64,000 bases of DNA from Acridotheres tristis (Eukaryota > Chordata > Aves > Passeriformes > Sturnidae): contig CM072899.1 of the NCBI GenBank assembly GCA_037013685.1, positions 9,342,479-9,406,478 on the forward strand, in the 5' to 3' direction. The position numbers were made by a program, and so were the translations under genes. This document shows, one piece after another, positions 33,101-48,100 of this stretch (position 1 is the first letter of the stretch; every line of letters starts with the position of its first letter). The notes below the pieces were generated by a model. It saw nothing but the letters and a program-made list of their open reading frames with translations, was not told where the DNA came from and searched no databases.

Positions 33101-36100
33101 TTGAGTCAGCTGTTTGGCAGCGGCTACAATCAGTGTGTCCCACAGAGCAGTTGTAAAAAGTCACTGCAAAGGAGAAAAGTTCAGAGGTACCTGCAAACAT
33201 CCCCATAGGGCACAGCATAACCCAGCAACCTGGTGGCTTTTACAGACCCCACTCTTCCTCCTGCCCCCATGAGATTCAACAGAAGTGAAGCTCTGTTTTC
33301 CTTAGTTTTCTTGTGATAAGACTACGACAGGTACAAAAAAGCCTCATTTGAGGATTTCTCGATTCCCTTCCACCTCCTCTGCTGTGTTTTTACTGAGAAG
33401 GTGTTGCACTCCTACCATGAAGATCTGCAGCACTGTCCACTCGAAGGTGCCGTCGCCTCTGTACAAACACCACAGCATTGAATTCCAGTTGAGGTGCTGT
33501 GTAACTGTACTGCAAAGACAAAGATCAAGAGGACTTAGCAGAGGCAAAACCAAACCAGCTGAATAGGCAAAAAGCACCAGCATCCACACTGAATAGTGCA
33601 TAGCACATACAGCCTACATGGAGCTTCCATGCATGCAGACAAGGCAGTGTTAGGTGGGGCAGTGGCAGCACAGGCTTGTCCTCACTGCTTCATAGTCACA
33701 AATCTGCTCTATAAAGAGTAGTAGGTTTTGGTTCACTAAGACTTGTTTTTCAGTGTTCATCTGTGCTCACAACAATACTTGTATAACTTCCTAACTGCAT
33801 TCCTAAGTGGCCAATTCCTGTCTACAAGCCACCTGCTCAGAAAGCTGCTCAAGCTGGCATTTATGTAATTTCAGTAGAGCTGATGCTGTAGGATCACAAT
33901 TGGTCTGCACAGCTCATGTGCACAAAAGCCTGTGTCATTCTTCTCTCTTAAATATATGAGTTTGTGAACTAAAAATAACATCTCTGCTTGCAAATCTTGC
34001 CTTAAGTAAAATTCACACAGTATCCAGAAGTGCACGTCTGTTTTAGTTTTCCCTGATAATTTTACAATCCACAGTCTTGCTTCTATCACCAAGGACAAAA
34101 TCAGTACTAACAGCATTTTTCTTCACACAAAAGAACAATCATCACAGGAGCAATGATGCAGAGGATGACAAACAACAGTGCCTCAAGCTAAAGCAGGAGT
34201 GGCACTGTGCTGGCCAGTTCAGAGACAGCATCATCCTCTGCTACAACCAGTGCAGCAACAGGTCATGTGGCTCAGACTGCACAATCTTCCTGAGGTTGAA
34301 GGTGACAGTACTGGGAGGCAGCAGCATTGCAGCTGAGGTCCCCAGAGTGTTAAATATCCTATTAATACTTTTGCAAAATATGCTCTTTTCTCCGGAGCTT
34401 GCCTTCCATCCTACTCTTTTGCTGAGCAAAATCAGTGTGAATTGTGAAATGGTACAGTAATCCCAGCACTCACCTGGTTCATCTGGCAGGTGATATAACA
34501 GAGGGACTTATTTGTTTCTTCTCCTTCCACATAAGCTTCCATCACCACTGTTCTCCCCTCCAAATTCAAGACACACTCATAGTCCCACTGCTGGTCCTGC
34601 AGGAGGAGACACACGGCACCATTTCTCAGCGACACAGAGCTCCAGGCTGCACAAGTGTCCTCCTGCCTCTCCAGTTCAGCACCTTTCCTCAAACCACCAA
34701 GCCAGCAGTGTGCTCCTCTCATTCCCCTCATTATGCCAACTCTATGCTGTATTCAAGGGCTGTCTATGCTGTGACTGCCTCCATGTATGAAAGGCAAGCC
34801 AACACAAAACACCTAGAAGGGAGTATGTGTGTCACTGTGCAGAGAACTCAGCACAGAGAGAGAAATTAAAAAAAAACAAAAAAACAGCGGGACTGAAGCT
34901 ATGCCAGTACATCCTTGTGAAACACTAGCTTGGAAATGAAGAATAGAGTACATGGATTAGGGAAGAGCATGCCAAAAACAGTAAGTGTATTTCTCCTCCC
35001 TCTCTCTTTCCTATAAACTTTCCACTGAATTGCTTAGATACTTCCTGTAAAAAAGCTAGATATGCATCTCTCTGGAACCAGCTCTGCTCCTCTGAGCAGT
35101 GCAGTATGTCAGGTTTAATGTACGAAGTAACAATTAGACTGTGGGCTGCATGTTCTGAGTTGTTTTTTTGTCAAAGGTTACTAAATCATCTTCTGTCTTG
35201 AGAAGCAAAGAGAATTTTTATCAGAGGCACACCCAAGAATCAGCTGTCAAGGGTGGTTTCCCCCACTGCAGAAGTTTCAGGTATGGCAGGAATAGCCACA
35301 TTAACATAAGCATGCCAGAAAGGAAAGGAAACAGATGACTTGTCTTTAGCTTACGGAGACACTAACACAGGACGGATTCAGCAGAAAGTTATTCCAAGAA
35401 CTACACCTGCAGTGCAGCACAGGTGCAATTTAATCCAAATACATGCAGATCTTCTCCAGCAGGTTGGTGCACACCTGTACTCTCCCCTTCTCTGGGTGAC
35501 CTTATACACACCAATATATCCAGCTATGGAATTCTTCATGCACAGAAATAGTTTATTCCTCTAGGAGAAACCCAGGCAGAGTCACACCTGTATCTTATAC
35601 ATATTTTAGCAGTCCAGTGGCCAGGTTGCCCAAACAGTGCCCTGCATTAATGCAACTTCCTGATGGTGATGGCACTGAGCTGACTACCTGATAGAGGTGG
35701 AAGTTCTTTCCCAGCAGGGTTATCTTCCTTGCCACATTGACTGGAAACAGCGAAGATCCCTGGATTCCCTGTACACAGGGACATGCATTTGGACCCCAGC
35801 TAGGCTCTTCACTCTGAAAAAAAAACCACAGGACACAACCCCTCCAGTATGCTGAAATACTAGACTGGCAATCTGTAAGAAAACTTTAAAGAGTTACAGT
35901 CTTAGACTGTGAACTATAAAAGGCCAGTAACTTACCTCCTCCCAAAACTCAGGGGCATCATACTGATAATCGAGGTCAGGGTGAAGGATCCTGGGAAAGT
36001 CAGGGATGTCCCTCTCTGAAGAATCGCCATCACCCGACAGAAGAGTAGAAGCAGAGAAAAGAGATGTGTCATTCTCAGCCTGCAGCAAATCCATCCAGTC

Positions 36101-39100
36101 CTCTGTGTCCTGGAGCTCTGTGCCTTCCCCCAGCAGCCACTGCGGGGGAGCTGATGTTGGGAGCTCTGAAACAGGGAGCTCAGTTCCTGGCAATGCAGGA
36201 GCATCGTCAGAGACAACAGGGCTCCCTGGCACCTGGCTGGGGGTCTCAGGAGATAAGATGGCAGATGTCAGTGCTTCCGTGGTAGGAAAAGGACTTGGAG
36301 GCCACTTGAAACTCGTTACATGAGGGGAAGGTGTTACAGCTGCCACTGCAGAGGTGTGCAGAGGGCTACCCCCGAGGGTGGTGGGTGGGTCTGTGTGCTG
36401 GGCATCCTTGGCTGTGGCTGGCCCTTCAGTGGGCAAGGCTATGTGATCCATGTTCTTGGATGAGCTGGAGAGGACAGATGCAGCAGGAGAAGTTGTCTCT
36501 GGCACAGCGACAGCAGGTTTGTCTGCTGGTGGTGGCAGGGGGGATTCTGTGGCAGCCTGGAGAGAGGTGGCCTCGGTGGAGAGGGTGAGGTGGGTGTAGC
36601 TGGGGCTGTGCACTGGCTCCGTCGTTGTCTCCCAGGCTGCGGAGGGCGTGACATGGACGGGCTCCGTGTGGGGCACAGTGCTCGGGCCCACATGCACAGG
36701 GGTGCTGACAGCTTTTGTGGCCATGGTGGGGGCTGTGGTAGAGGACTTGGTGAGGGGAGCAGCTGAAGAGGGGTACACACTCGAGGTTGGGATCTGGGCC
36801 TAGAAAGAAACAACATGGTGGGATGAGAAGAGGGAAAGAAATGAAAAAGAATAAAATCCAAGCAGAAAAACACTCCTTATGACTTCCCATGGACAAGAGG
36901 CTGTTTCACCCTCTGGATTTTAATGAGAGCTACATCTTACACCATCCTTTGCAATGGGACTGGGGAATGTTCACAGTGCAGAAGATCCAGCAACACTCCC
37001 TCTTCCCACAGATGCCTGCACTGGCCTCCTCTCAGAGGGAGGTCTGCAAGTCTTCATCCTCCACAAAAATGCAAGGCCACCTGTGAGAGCCACAAACTGG
37101 GCACCTGTTTCATCTCCCTGTCACAGCCTCCCTACCAGCTTGCTCTTGTCCTTCCACTTTGACAACACTGGCTGCATAGCCCCAGGGCAAGGGTGACCTG
37201 TTTCATCTGAAGGCACTTGCCCAGAAAGCTGTAGTATCAGGGATGCAGAGCCTTGTGTCACTCCAAAGGGAACTCTTCTTTGCTCCATAAGTTCAACTCC
37301 TTGCTTGATGTGACTGACAGCTGCTGTTTTACCTGAGATCTGACTCACTGAGGCTGTGAGAGCACACAGGACTAGGACTGAGCAGGAGACTCACTCTTTC
37401 ATTGTAGATAATGGTTCCTTCCTCACAGGTTGCTTTGTGGGTGCAGAGATGCTGCTGGATGCACCAGTTACATCCCCAGAGACTGCTCACACACTTCTGG
37501 CACCTGGAAAAATGACAGAAAAGCAGCTGCTAAGATAGGACAACCCAGAAAGGGACAGCCACCCTCCCTAAAACTACAGAAGAGAAAAAGCAGGTGCTCA
37601 CGGTGCCGATTTCCACAGCAGGGCCACTGCAGCACAGTCATAGAAAGAGAAGTCCACAGAAGCAATGAAGATGTCATGGAAACGCACTACAAGCTTTATG
37701 GTGACATGATCTGAAAATGAAAATAAAAATTTCTTAGAAATGGAGCCCCTACAAGTTTGCCATACTGTTAGGAGACACAGCGTGCTTTAGGACAGACACT
37801 TGTCAAACACTGAGACAGATTCCCTTCCATGCTTTTAGCACCTCAATCACTGGATTATCCTACGGACACTAAAAACAGGTCGGACAAGTTCATCAGGAGT
37901 AGTTTATGATAGCTCTTGCCAACCCATGGGAAAGAAGCCTAGTCTGAAGATCTGTCCATCTTTATCTCTAATTCCACTGCCATCTCTGTATTACAGGAAG
38001 AAGTAACATTGAAGTTCAAAGGTGATTGTCGTCTTTTGTCATCCAAAGGAAAATGAAACCCTTAGAACTGATGTGCCCTTCACATGCTGCCTTCACCTTG
38101 AGAGCTTTATACTATGACCAGACTAAGAAGTGAGTCAGGGAAGAGGTTTATAAGATTTGTAATCTCACTTGCAACGACTGAAGGCTAATCTGCTTTAAAA
38201 TCCAGGTCTCACATCAACTACAAGCCTCAGGATAGCCCTGTTCTCTTTGCAAAGAGACCGAAGAGCTCCAGAGATGGTCAAAACTTACTGCAGCTGATAG
38301 CATCAGCTGGAAGGAGATATTTTGCATACAACTAAATCAGCTAACTAATCTTGTCCCAGACAAATGCCTTCAACCTTAGAGTTGGTTATTAGTTCTCCAA
38401 ATAATGGGAACATACTGAATTCTCTGCTCAACCTCAGAATCTGCTGTTTCTCTGAGGCAGTTTGCCATAAAAGTTAAGCAACAAGAACCTTGTGCACTGT
38501 TCCTCTCAGAATGAGATTTCAGAGCTCCTCTTGCAAGCAATCTCTAGTCACAACAAAACAATCAACATGTGAAGAACCAGTCAGATCTAAGCTGGGTTCC
38601 TGACAGGATAGCAAGGGAAGCAGTATGCTAACAAACCAGTGATGAGGGATGTATTGAAACCCAGGATGTGCAGAAAATGAGGGTATATCCTATGTAGCTG
38701 GAGTCACTGCAATACTGCCAACTCCTATCACTGTCATAGAGTTGATTGCATTTGGCAGTGGCAGAAGGGCTAACACCTCCCAGGATTTCAGGGTTATGAC
38801 ACGGTATTTATAAATACTCCTTTCTCCAGAAAAGCCATTATTACCCATGGCTGCCAATAATTCTGTTTGACAGTACAGAAGATGAGGTTGAGCACTTGCA
38901 GATTGAGAGCAAGAGTTTGTGCTACTATCTTGGAGCTCAACAGCTACATATGATAGATGAGCTGGTACATAACCTTTTAAATAAAGCTGGAAAACGGCAA
39001 ATATTTTAGTGAACTGGGGAAAGTATAATAAATGGGAATAGGAAAGTGTTGGTATCTAAGGCCCTAATGAGATCTCATTTAGAAAACAGTGTATGAATCT

Positions 39101-42100
39101 GGTTACCAGCTTCAAATCCATCTTAGCAGAGTACAGAAGCCATGCAGAGAGGGAATAACAATACAGTCAAGGAGAGAGGAAGCCTGAGGAACAAGAGAAC
39201 ATGAAGAAGAAGCTGGCACAGTTAAACAGCAAAACTCTGTGCTAGGAACACCTGGCCATAGCTCATTGAGTGGGAGAAGCACTGCGGAAGCAAAAGGACA
39301 ACACAAATAGATCAAACAGAGAGAAACCATCCACGAGCAAGTTTATGCTGCAGAGCAGGAGCCACTTGATAAGTCTCAGACACAATATGAATGTAATGTG
39401 GGTAAGCATCTTGGAATAAAAGCAAGAGTGACTTACAAAGGATTTGATAAGAATATCTGAAGCCTAGAACAATGAGAACTAGACTGTGGCTTTATCTACA
39501 CCGATTTTTCACAACTGTGTTTAAATTCAGGCACATACAACTAAACAGAGAAGCAAATCCTGCCCACTCTGCTTGCAGTGGCAGTGCATGAAGCCCTCTT
39601 CCTTCTTAGCCTGACCACCCTGAATGGACACCTGGTAGGTTTGTTCCAGATTAAAGCAGTGTGAAAGCCAGATATTAAAATACTGCAAATAATATTGAAA
39701 ATGAAGCAGTTTGAGATTGAATGAGCATGTTATCTGATTTCTGGTGTCATGTTATGTCCATGGAGATTGCTTTATACCCATCAGCAGCTGCATTCTTGCA
39801 CAGAAAAATCCGTTTAGCAATTTAGGTGAATGGTGTGGAATGTGTCCCAATGGACACCTGCCTTTTACTTCAGATGAACAACCTCTTTGAAGAGATCAGC
39901 TCATCAGAGCTCGCACTGACAGGCTGGGTAAAATCCAATGCAAAGAAAACAAACTGAGAACTTTCCAAGGTCTTTAGAGTGGCCAATCAGTAATACTCAG
40001 CCAGCTATTGTTCACAGGCTGACTGTATTTTCTGAGGTTATGCTGCATTGCAGATTTATTTCTATCTTTAAGGACCACAGGTCTCTTCTTTCCTTTCCAT
40101 ACATGTACTTCCTTCTCCTACAACATGGATTTTGAGAAGGCTGCGTTTTGTTTGGTTTTAATAATAAAGCAATATTTATGAGCATTTTCTCCCCAGATTT
40201 ATGAAAAAGCTGCCAAAAGCTCTCTAGATAGCATTTCAGATCACATTCAGATTTACATACAACCCTTCAAACAGGATCTCCTTTCCAACCATCAGAATTT
40301 GGCATTGGAATTTGGCAACAGCCCAAAACAGCACAGGATGTGTGTGACACAAGTAGAAAGCAAACAGATATTATGAGGAATGAAATGAACACCTGCTGAC
40401 AGTCCACATACATTCATGGCTGTTAATCCTGGCAACACGATGACCTACAACATACTTTCTCCCAACAATGTTATCAGAGCTATCATGCTCCATTTAAAGC
40501 ATTTCACTAACCTGTTCCTGTTGGCAAAGCTGGTGCTTGGCTGGGATCTGGAGAAGGACACATGATTCCTGACTCTGTCAGAACTGCTGGGCTTTCGTAA
40601 TCTTCGAAATAGCACGAGTAAAATTCTTCCTCACGCAGAGAAGGTAAGTCAGAGATGGCCAGGAATATCTGTCAGTTCAATAATATTCAGTAAATATTTT
40701 GCCTTCATTTAATATAATTTTTTGGTTGTTTTTTTAAAGGAAGAACCCCATAAAGTAGTTATCTACAAAAACACTCATTTTCCTATAATGTCTCCTAAGA
40801 CTGACTATTCCATTCATCATCTCTTGCCATTCCTGAACTGAACTTGGCACCCCTCCAGCAACTGACAACTTCCCCCATTGCCCAAGCCTCTAGAAAAAGA
40901 CAGGTTCTTGCCACCTCCTGACACAATGACAGACTTCAAATCATTCCAGCACTTTCCTAGCTTTACTGCCAGCTATCACATGCCAGACAGGAGCTGTAAT
41001 TTTGGGCAACTACTTTCAGGCCTTCCTGACAGCAGGTGACAGAAACACTGAAAGCACAGACAGAGGCACCTTATAGATACTAAAACTAGGAGGGTCCCCA
41101 TCCAAGCAGGCATCACATACTCCAGAATACCCAGTAACTCTTTGCAGGCAAGGACATTTAGTTTTAGGGAAAACAAAGAAACAACCGAACAATTGAATTA
41201 ACAGCTTGGCTGTACCAAGAAATAAGTCCCTCATGTGAGGCAGACAACGTGCCTGAAGGTTCAGTGTTTCAGCACCCCAGTGAAAGCAACAGAAAAACTT
41301 ATGACTCCTTAGTTTGCAGAGGCCTTTCTATAAGCTTGAGCATCATCAGAGGATCACCACCACTCACATTTCTCTTTTCCTCTCTGCTGATGTTGGCTGG
41401 AGTTAGTGACTGGACAGACAGACACTGCTGTGTAGAGTTAAAGCTCCAGAGCCACTGCTCACTCAACCTGGACCGCAAGCACTCGGAGCGACGGCTGCAC
41501 CTGCAGGGAAGCAGCAAGAAGCCCTGTGAGAGACCTGAGCAGCAGTTTGTGTTTGGCTTCCAAGCAGACACTGGCTGTCTCAAGCCTTGCTAGTCTTGGG
41601 GAAGCTGCTACACCAACCACTGAAGTCCCAGCCTCCCAGTAGTTTCTACAGGGAAGCAGAGCCAGCAGGCAGACACACACTGGAATAAACCATGTCTCAT
41701 TGAAGACCCAAAAGGCAATGGAAAGATGCCCCTGTGTGCAACTGCTACTGCTGCTGGCAGTGTTTTAGGGAAGCAGAGAGAGGAACGGTAAGTTAGACCA
41801 AATATCCCATAAAGGAACTAAAAATAAACTAAATCCAGACACGGATATAAGGAAGAGAGTAAGCAGAGACAATCCCTAGGCACTGTCCCTCCAAAATCCT
41901 TACAGGTGAACAGGGATCTATCTTACCTTCCTTGAAGGACACACCAGCCACAGTAGGGATCTTTCAGTGCCAGACAGGACTCACAGTCCAAGTACAGGGA
42001 ACATTCTGTTATGGGAACCTTTACCACCTGTCAGAAAAAGAAATGAAAAGTGGGAAACACAGCACACACAACAAAACTCCCAGATCACCGGCTTCTTATG

Positions 42101-45100
42101 CCTAACTAGCAAGTCCCATCATCTGCATGCTCATCAAAACAACTTTTTGATCCTCAGTTTATCCTCCCATAAAGACAAAGAAAAAAGGAATAAGTTTCCA
42201 GAGCCCATCTGAATGGCCATTTCACATATTGGTGAAGGACATCTAAACATCAGGCTGTAGAGAGGCACAGAGGCAAGCAAACTGTCCTGCTATTCATTGG
42301 TTATTCTGCAACACATTCTGCAAGGAAGAAATTTTATTTAGTCATAAAACTGCATTTTAACAAAGTGAATTACAGAATAGCCAACTGAATATCATTCACT
42401 CTTTTGCTTTTCTGGACTCTGTCATGTGAGATCATCTCTTCAGTCACAAAGGTGACTGAAGCTGGAGACAGAAGCTACAGCTGAGGTCTCTGAATCCATC
42501 TGCACTTGCCCAGCTCTACCTGGCAAAATTATCATTTTGACTGAAAGTAGACCCTGAAGCTTTGATCAATGTGGAACAACTTTCTGCCATCTCGGGGTAA
42601 ATTTTACTTGCAAAATTCTTATGCTTTAACTTACCATTCTTGCTGATTTCAGCCTCTTGCCCTCTTTAATCTGCTACAACACTTCAGCTACTACTGTCAG
42701 CTACTTTGAAATACCAACTTCTAATCCCAGACCTATTACTTTAGCTAAGTACATGATGTAATTTGCATCTTTTAATTGACAGAACAATTACTGTTAAGGA
42801 TATATTTCAGATTTCCCTAATCTTCTTCCACTCACAGATTTCAACTCCTGCTTTGAAGTGTAACAAATTTTACAAGTATCTCAAAGTGCACTGGGGGAGT
42901 GAAGGGAAGCAGTGGCTCTCAATTTTTATTTGTTCTTTTCTTCAGAGTAACTCAAGGACTGCTTTTCCTTTACTAGGAGGATCCTTTTCTTTCCAGCTCA
43001 AGGAGCTGATATGAGTGGTGGTACAAATCCTCTCAAATAAAGTATCCATGGCTGGATTTCCTACTCAGCAGACACCAATATGCCAAAAGCCTGAGGCACT
43101 GCAATGCCTCTTCTCCTCCAACTGCACAAAGAGAATTACAGAAAGCAGGCATAAAGAGAAAGGTGCCTCACACGAGTCCTTCCACAGCTTGATTTTATCT
43201 GCAAGACTGTTATTATATCCCTGGTCAGAGAACACCTCTGCTGTCTGAAGGCGTTTCCCACACATTTCTGCTTTTTGTAGGTTACAGAAGAACAGCTTGA
43301 TCTTTTAACTGATTAAAAGCAGAAGTGCTACACTTTGATTAAACAAAATCTCTCTTTTCTCTTTTCAATCTCCTGCAAAACTAAGATGGTTCACATGTGA
43401 ACCCAGAGGCTTTCTTCTGCTCAAATGGAGATGCAAACTGTTGTCCAAACAGTTCCTGCTCAACACAGTAGAACCCAGGAATTGGTGGTTTCTTGTATTC
43501 ATGCCAGCAGAGCAGCTTTTTACAGCCTGCAGTTCACATTCCTCCATCACTGTTGATACAGCCTGACAGACTTCAGAAAATGCACACACAAACAAGCCAT
43601 GGATTAGGGCAACAGGGCTTTCTCCATGCTTCCTCCAGCTTTTGGGAAAGGTCAGTCCCTGTTCATGCAAGAAGACTGGCAGGCAGCTGCTGCCCAGCAC
43701 TGGCTTAGCCAGGTGCAGTTTCCCTGCCTCCCCCTCCCCTGTGAGCAGTTTGTCTGGACATCTAGTGCTTTCAGCTCCTCTGTGGAGGGGATTGTATTGC
43801 TCTTACCATTGACTGGGTCATGACAAAGAGGTGCTCCTGCAATTGGTCGAACAGCAGGTCCCCACTCACCATGCTGTTCACCTGGATAGATATCGACGTG
43901 TAGGTGTGTGCCTCTCCCTGGGCTCCCAAGTACACCTGCAAGAGAGTCACAGTTGTGAGCAGGCAAAGCACCACCACAGGAGCTGGGGACACCCATTCTA
44001 CAACAGGAGCAAGCTGGAGCCACTGCTGTGTGCAAGGATTTGAACCTCGGTGCAGTGACTTCAGCCACACAAAGCATATGCCCAGAAATACCTGTGCAAA
44101 CCACGTAGGATGCACCAGCCCTGCTGCTGGTTCAGTGCAGATGTAACCAAAGGCAACATGGCCACATTTGGGGCATTCACATTTTCCACAGGCAGTACAG
44201 GGTGAGAAGAGACTGATAATAATAATCTTTAGTAGGAACCCAATTCCCCAAGAAAAAAACACCTTTTTCCCCTTCTACCTGAGCATCCTTGGTTAGTTTT
44301 ATCTTTTTTGCTGTATGCAGATCCTACCTTGTGCAGCCTTCCTCTGCTGTCTCCCAGAAAAGCAATGGTGTGGCCATCTTCCACATTCACTGCCACAGCT
44401 GTCAGACGAGCCTCAGTTTTCTCCAGGAGTGGGGCTGCTTCCAAGGGCACCCGGCTGGCCATAGGGCTGGGAGTGTGGTCAGAGCCACAGGGGTAGGCAT
44501 ACAGGGTGTCCTTTTTGGAGGAGTGAAAAGAACAAGGAAATCAGTACTAAAAAAATGGGTACAAATAACATTGGCACATTTAACACCTCCCACCATTCCC
44601 TTCTACCCAATTCCCCAGCAGTAAATTCAGCTTTAGCTCCTCTAAGCTTTTTTTACTGAGGGCAAAACCACCTATATTTTAATAATTAGTTTAGGTATGT
44701 CAGCTGTCTGTAGTCTCACAGAATCCTGCAGACATTTCAGCCAGTTCATTCAGTGTCAGTAATGAAATACGCTGAAACTCTCTCAAGTTTTCCAAAAAAC
44801 ACTACTGTTACACACTGCCACGATACTGCTTTGGGGAAGATTTATTGTGTTTTTTCGAACAAAGGAAAAATAAGAGAATTTCTGTTTCCAGTGACAAGTT
44901 TCACCTCAAGTAATTAGCATGGTTTTGCTGTAACACCTACAAGTTAAGTTCTAAGCCTGTCCTAATCCCAATGCATCAGGACATACATAAATACAGGGTG
45001 GGACACAACCCTTACTAACAGCTTACTAACTGGACTTAGGAATCAAAGAGCACATACAAGAGACATCATTGCACAATGCTTCAATCCTCCTAATTCTTGT

Positions 45101-48100
45101 GAGAGCTCTGAACATTAACTCCACTGCTCTGTGCAGAAACAGTCACTCTTCTGTTCCAGTTAGTTCCCTCCCAGTGCCACCAAACCTTCACTTACTGCAT
45201 TCTAAAGAGGGACAATAAAAGCTGCCAACTTATTTACTATTTGTTATGTGCAGAGAAAAGATATCCCATTATGATTCATCTTTTTCCAAAGTAACAAACT
45301 CAGTCTTGTCTAGGATAGCTCCTCTGTTGCTTTATATCTTTCTTGGTGCCTTGTTCCATGTCCATTTCAATTTTACAGTATCCTTTTGGAGACTGAATGC
45401 AGGATTGTTCACCAAACAATTAATACCTAAAACACCATTTTTAAATTGATCACTGGCTTGTCTTCAAACAATGTAGCTTGTGTAAATTCAAGATTTTCAT
45501 CACGAAATCCCTTATGGATGTTTTCACTCTCCTCTCCAGCCCCTGACTAATTACTCTGACAAAGCTGAGCGTGGAGCAGCACATTAACCGTGCAGTCCAT
45601 ACTGACTCCAGCTCTCTCTCTTGCCTCAGGCAATTCAATTTAGACTCCTTGTGAGCAGGGTTATGTATTCCTTCTGTCTGATGTCTGTGGCTTTGCATTT
45701 GGCAGCTCAGGCTGCGCGGTACCAACCGGCACCAGGCAATGGAGCTGCTCCCGTCAGAGATCCATGATAACAGCACATCATGGCATTCCTGAGGCTTCTG
45801 CTTATCTCCACTCACTGATCCCGTGGAAAACCTGGCCCTTTCTCCCCTCTCCTCCCATTTCTCTCTTGATCTCTCTTTTTTTTTTTTTTTCGGTATGTTT
45901 GTGTTGTTGTTGTTGGCTTTGTTTGTTTTTAAAATATTTGACTGCTTCTTGGAGAAACTAGAAGCAATCAGCAGCTCTTGGTAACGTCTATGGAAATTCC
46001 ACAGCAAAATATATTTAACCTGCTCAGCTCTGTTCCCTTCTCAAATGCATTGTTATCTTAGCAGGAAAGCAAGGCTTGACACAGCAGCTCCATTAAAAAC
46101 CATGCCAGTCAGACTAGCACTGTTTTCAGTCCAGTGCTTCATTGTTTTTCTTTCAAATATTAATTCAATGATTTTTCTGCACACTTGGTATAAGGTTCTG
46201 ACAAAGTCTGAGGAGGTTATAGCTTTTAATGATTGCTAGTTTTTACCATCCTCTAAACCATCATTCATTTTTGGTGGCATACGTTTTTCTTACCACCTGT
46301 TGTTTGATTTTTAAGCTTCCAATCATCATCTTGTAACTTAAAGATTTCTATTTCTCCAGCTATTCAATTCCTGTAAGATTTATTAAGATGCAGGCCAAAA
46401 TTCCATGCTTCAAAGCATTAAGTGCTTATTTTAAACAGGATTCTAGATATCTTTTGCAACCTTTGTACAAATTCTGGAGCCTAATGACCTCACTACTGGC
46501 TGATTTTTCAAAGACTTCTTAAAAAAAGTCCACATACAAGTCAGAAATATTTGTAAGTCAGTTGTGCTCAGCACTGCTGTTGCCTATTTGTGATGCCAAG
46601 GGCGAGTCACTTCACATACAACATTTATCTACCATAAACCAACGTGACCTAAAAACACCAAGCTCTCCCAGCACTGGCACAGCCCAGCCATGGCCTCGCA
46701 GGGGCTGTCTGCATAAAGTACTCATATAAATTTACATAGAAGCTGTTTGAATTGCTTGCAATGAATAACATCTTGGCAACATTGCAGAAAATGCACTTGA
46801 GGGATCACCCAGTGTCTTAATGAAATGCAGCAGCTGCTGCTGTGAATTCTGCTGAGTGTATCCTGTCTGCACAGGTAGGCAACAACAATAGGACAAGCTC
46901 TATCCATGCATGAAGAAGACTAAAAACAAAAGGACAAGATACGTGCCTTGAAAACTACACCCACAGAAGACACAGAGCCTTTCCAAGCCTTGTAGAAACA
47001 CGTTTCACACTTCCAATTTCTCAAGTCACTAAACAGCATCTACATAGCCTCCTGCATCTCAGAACTAATCAATCTCCAGCAAACTGAACAAATGAACTGG
47101 GTCTGAAATTCTTAGAAAAACCAGCTGGGGGCTTTTTCTCCCACTTGAAGAGATTGTATTGAACTGTAAAACTCAATTTTAGCTTCCCTTTTTGGGCTGA
47201 AACCTGGAGGCAGAGCTAAGGAAAAGGTCATACCTTATGTGGTAGTTGGTTTGGAGGCAGAAAAATGTGAACTCAATTAGCATTATCCTTACACCCAGCA
47301 CAAGCTGCCACCACTGAAAACGAGTTAAAACTGCTCCTGCATAAAATGTCCATTGACAGCCACTTCCACTCAGCCCTGACTGGAGCAGGCAGGAGTTGGC
47401 ACAGACCTTTACACGATGTTAGATACAATTTGAACGACAACCGCTACCGTGTGCTGAATGGCAGAGGATCAGGTTTGTTAGGACATTTACATATCATTGG
47501 ACACACTTGTTAACAAGACACCACCCTATGGTCAGCCCACTAAAGCCAAACCATCCAGCTGGGACCCTGGGATAGTGCACCAGGAATCACAGAGAGAAAC
47601 TGCTTTTTTCTCCCACCCTGTGAATCCACTTCTCCATTGGATCAAATGGTATAAGAGTACTCTACATCATTTTGAAGGAAGGATTTTTCTCATCTGCTTA
47701 AACCTGTTTGACATTTAACTCCCTTATGCTCCCCTAAAAATCACTTGTGACAAATCCTTCCATGTGGCCTTTCCAAGGACTCATGGGGCATGCCTATGAA
47801 ATACAGTGATAGCAGGACATCAAGCTGGGCAGTCTCCTGCTTCCCAACTCTTACATACTCCTCCTACCCTTACACTCATCCTGCTCCAAGTCTGCTCTTT
47901 ACCCTTCCCTTGTCCCACAAGTACTCTACAGTCAGCTTTAGCTACTGAAAGGAAAACCATAATTTTAAGACTGGTTTTGAACCACATACCCAACCCCAGA
48001 AACTTCTAAAGCTCTGTGGTACCACTTTGCTTTTTGCAGCACCAGGCTGGGAAGAAGCAATTCTCTGGACAGCCTGTTCTGTAGAGGGAAGATACAAGAT

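Larger units (their letters stand above)
37711..43806 (-). other. PLXNB1: PLXNB1 introns 3-6 (outside exons 4-6)
   Basis: Introns 42028-43806, 41501-41926, 40669-41367 and 37711-40511. Apart from the repeat at 38960-39300, nothing coding or structural is recognised. Confidence 0.5.

Noticed and set aside
36426..36896. 144- and 156-codon frames opposite or offset to the P/S/T exon
   Set aside because: Low-complexity coding sequence leaves other frames open; only the 294-codon frame continues the plexin reading.
45240..46540. Possible processed gene or repeat around the T-run in coding intron 1
   Set aside because: No coding similarity, poly(A)-tail context or target duplication could be identified.
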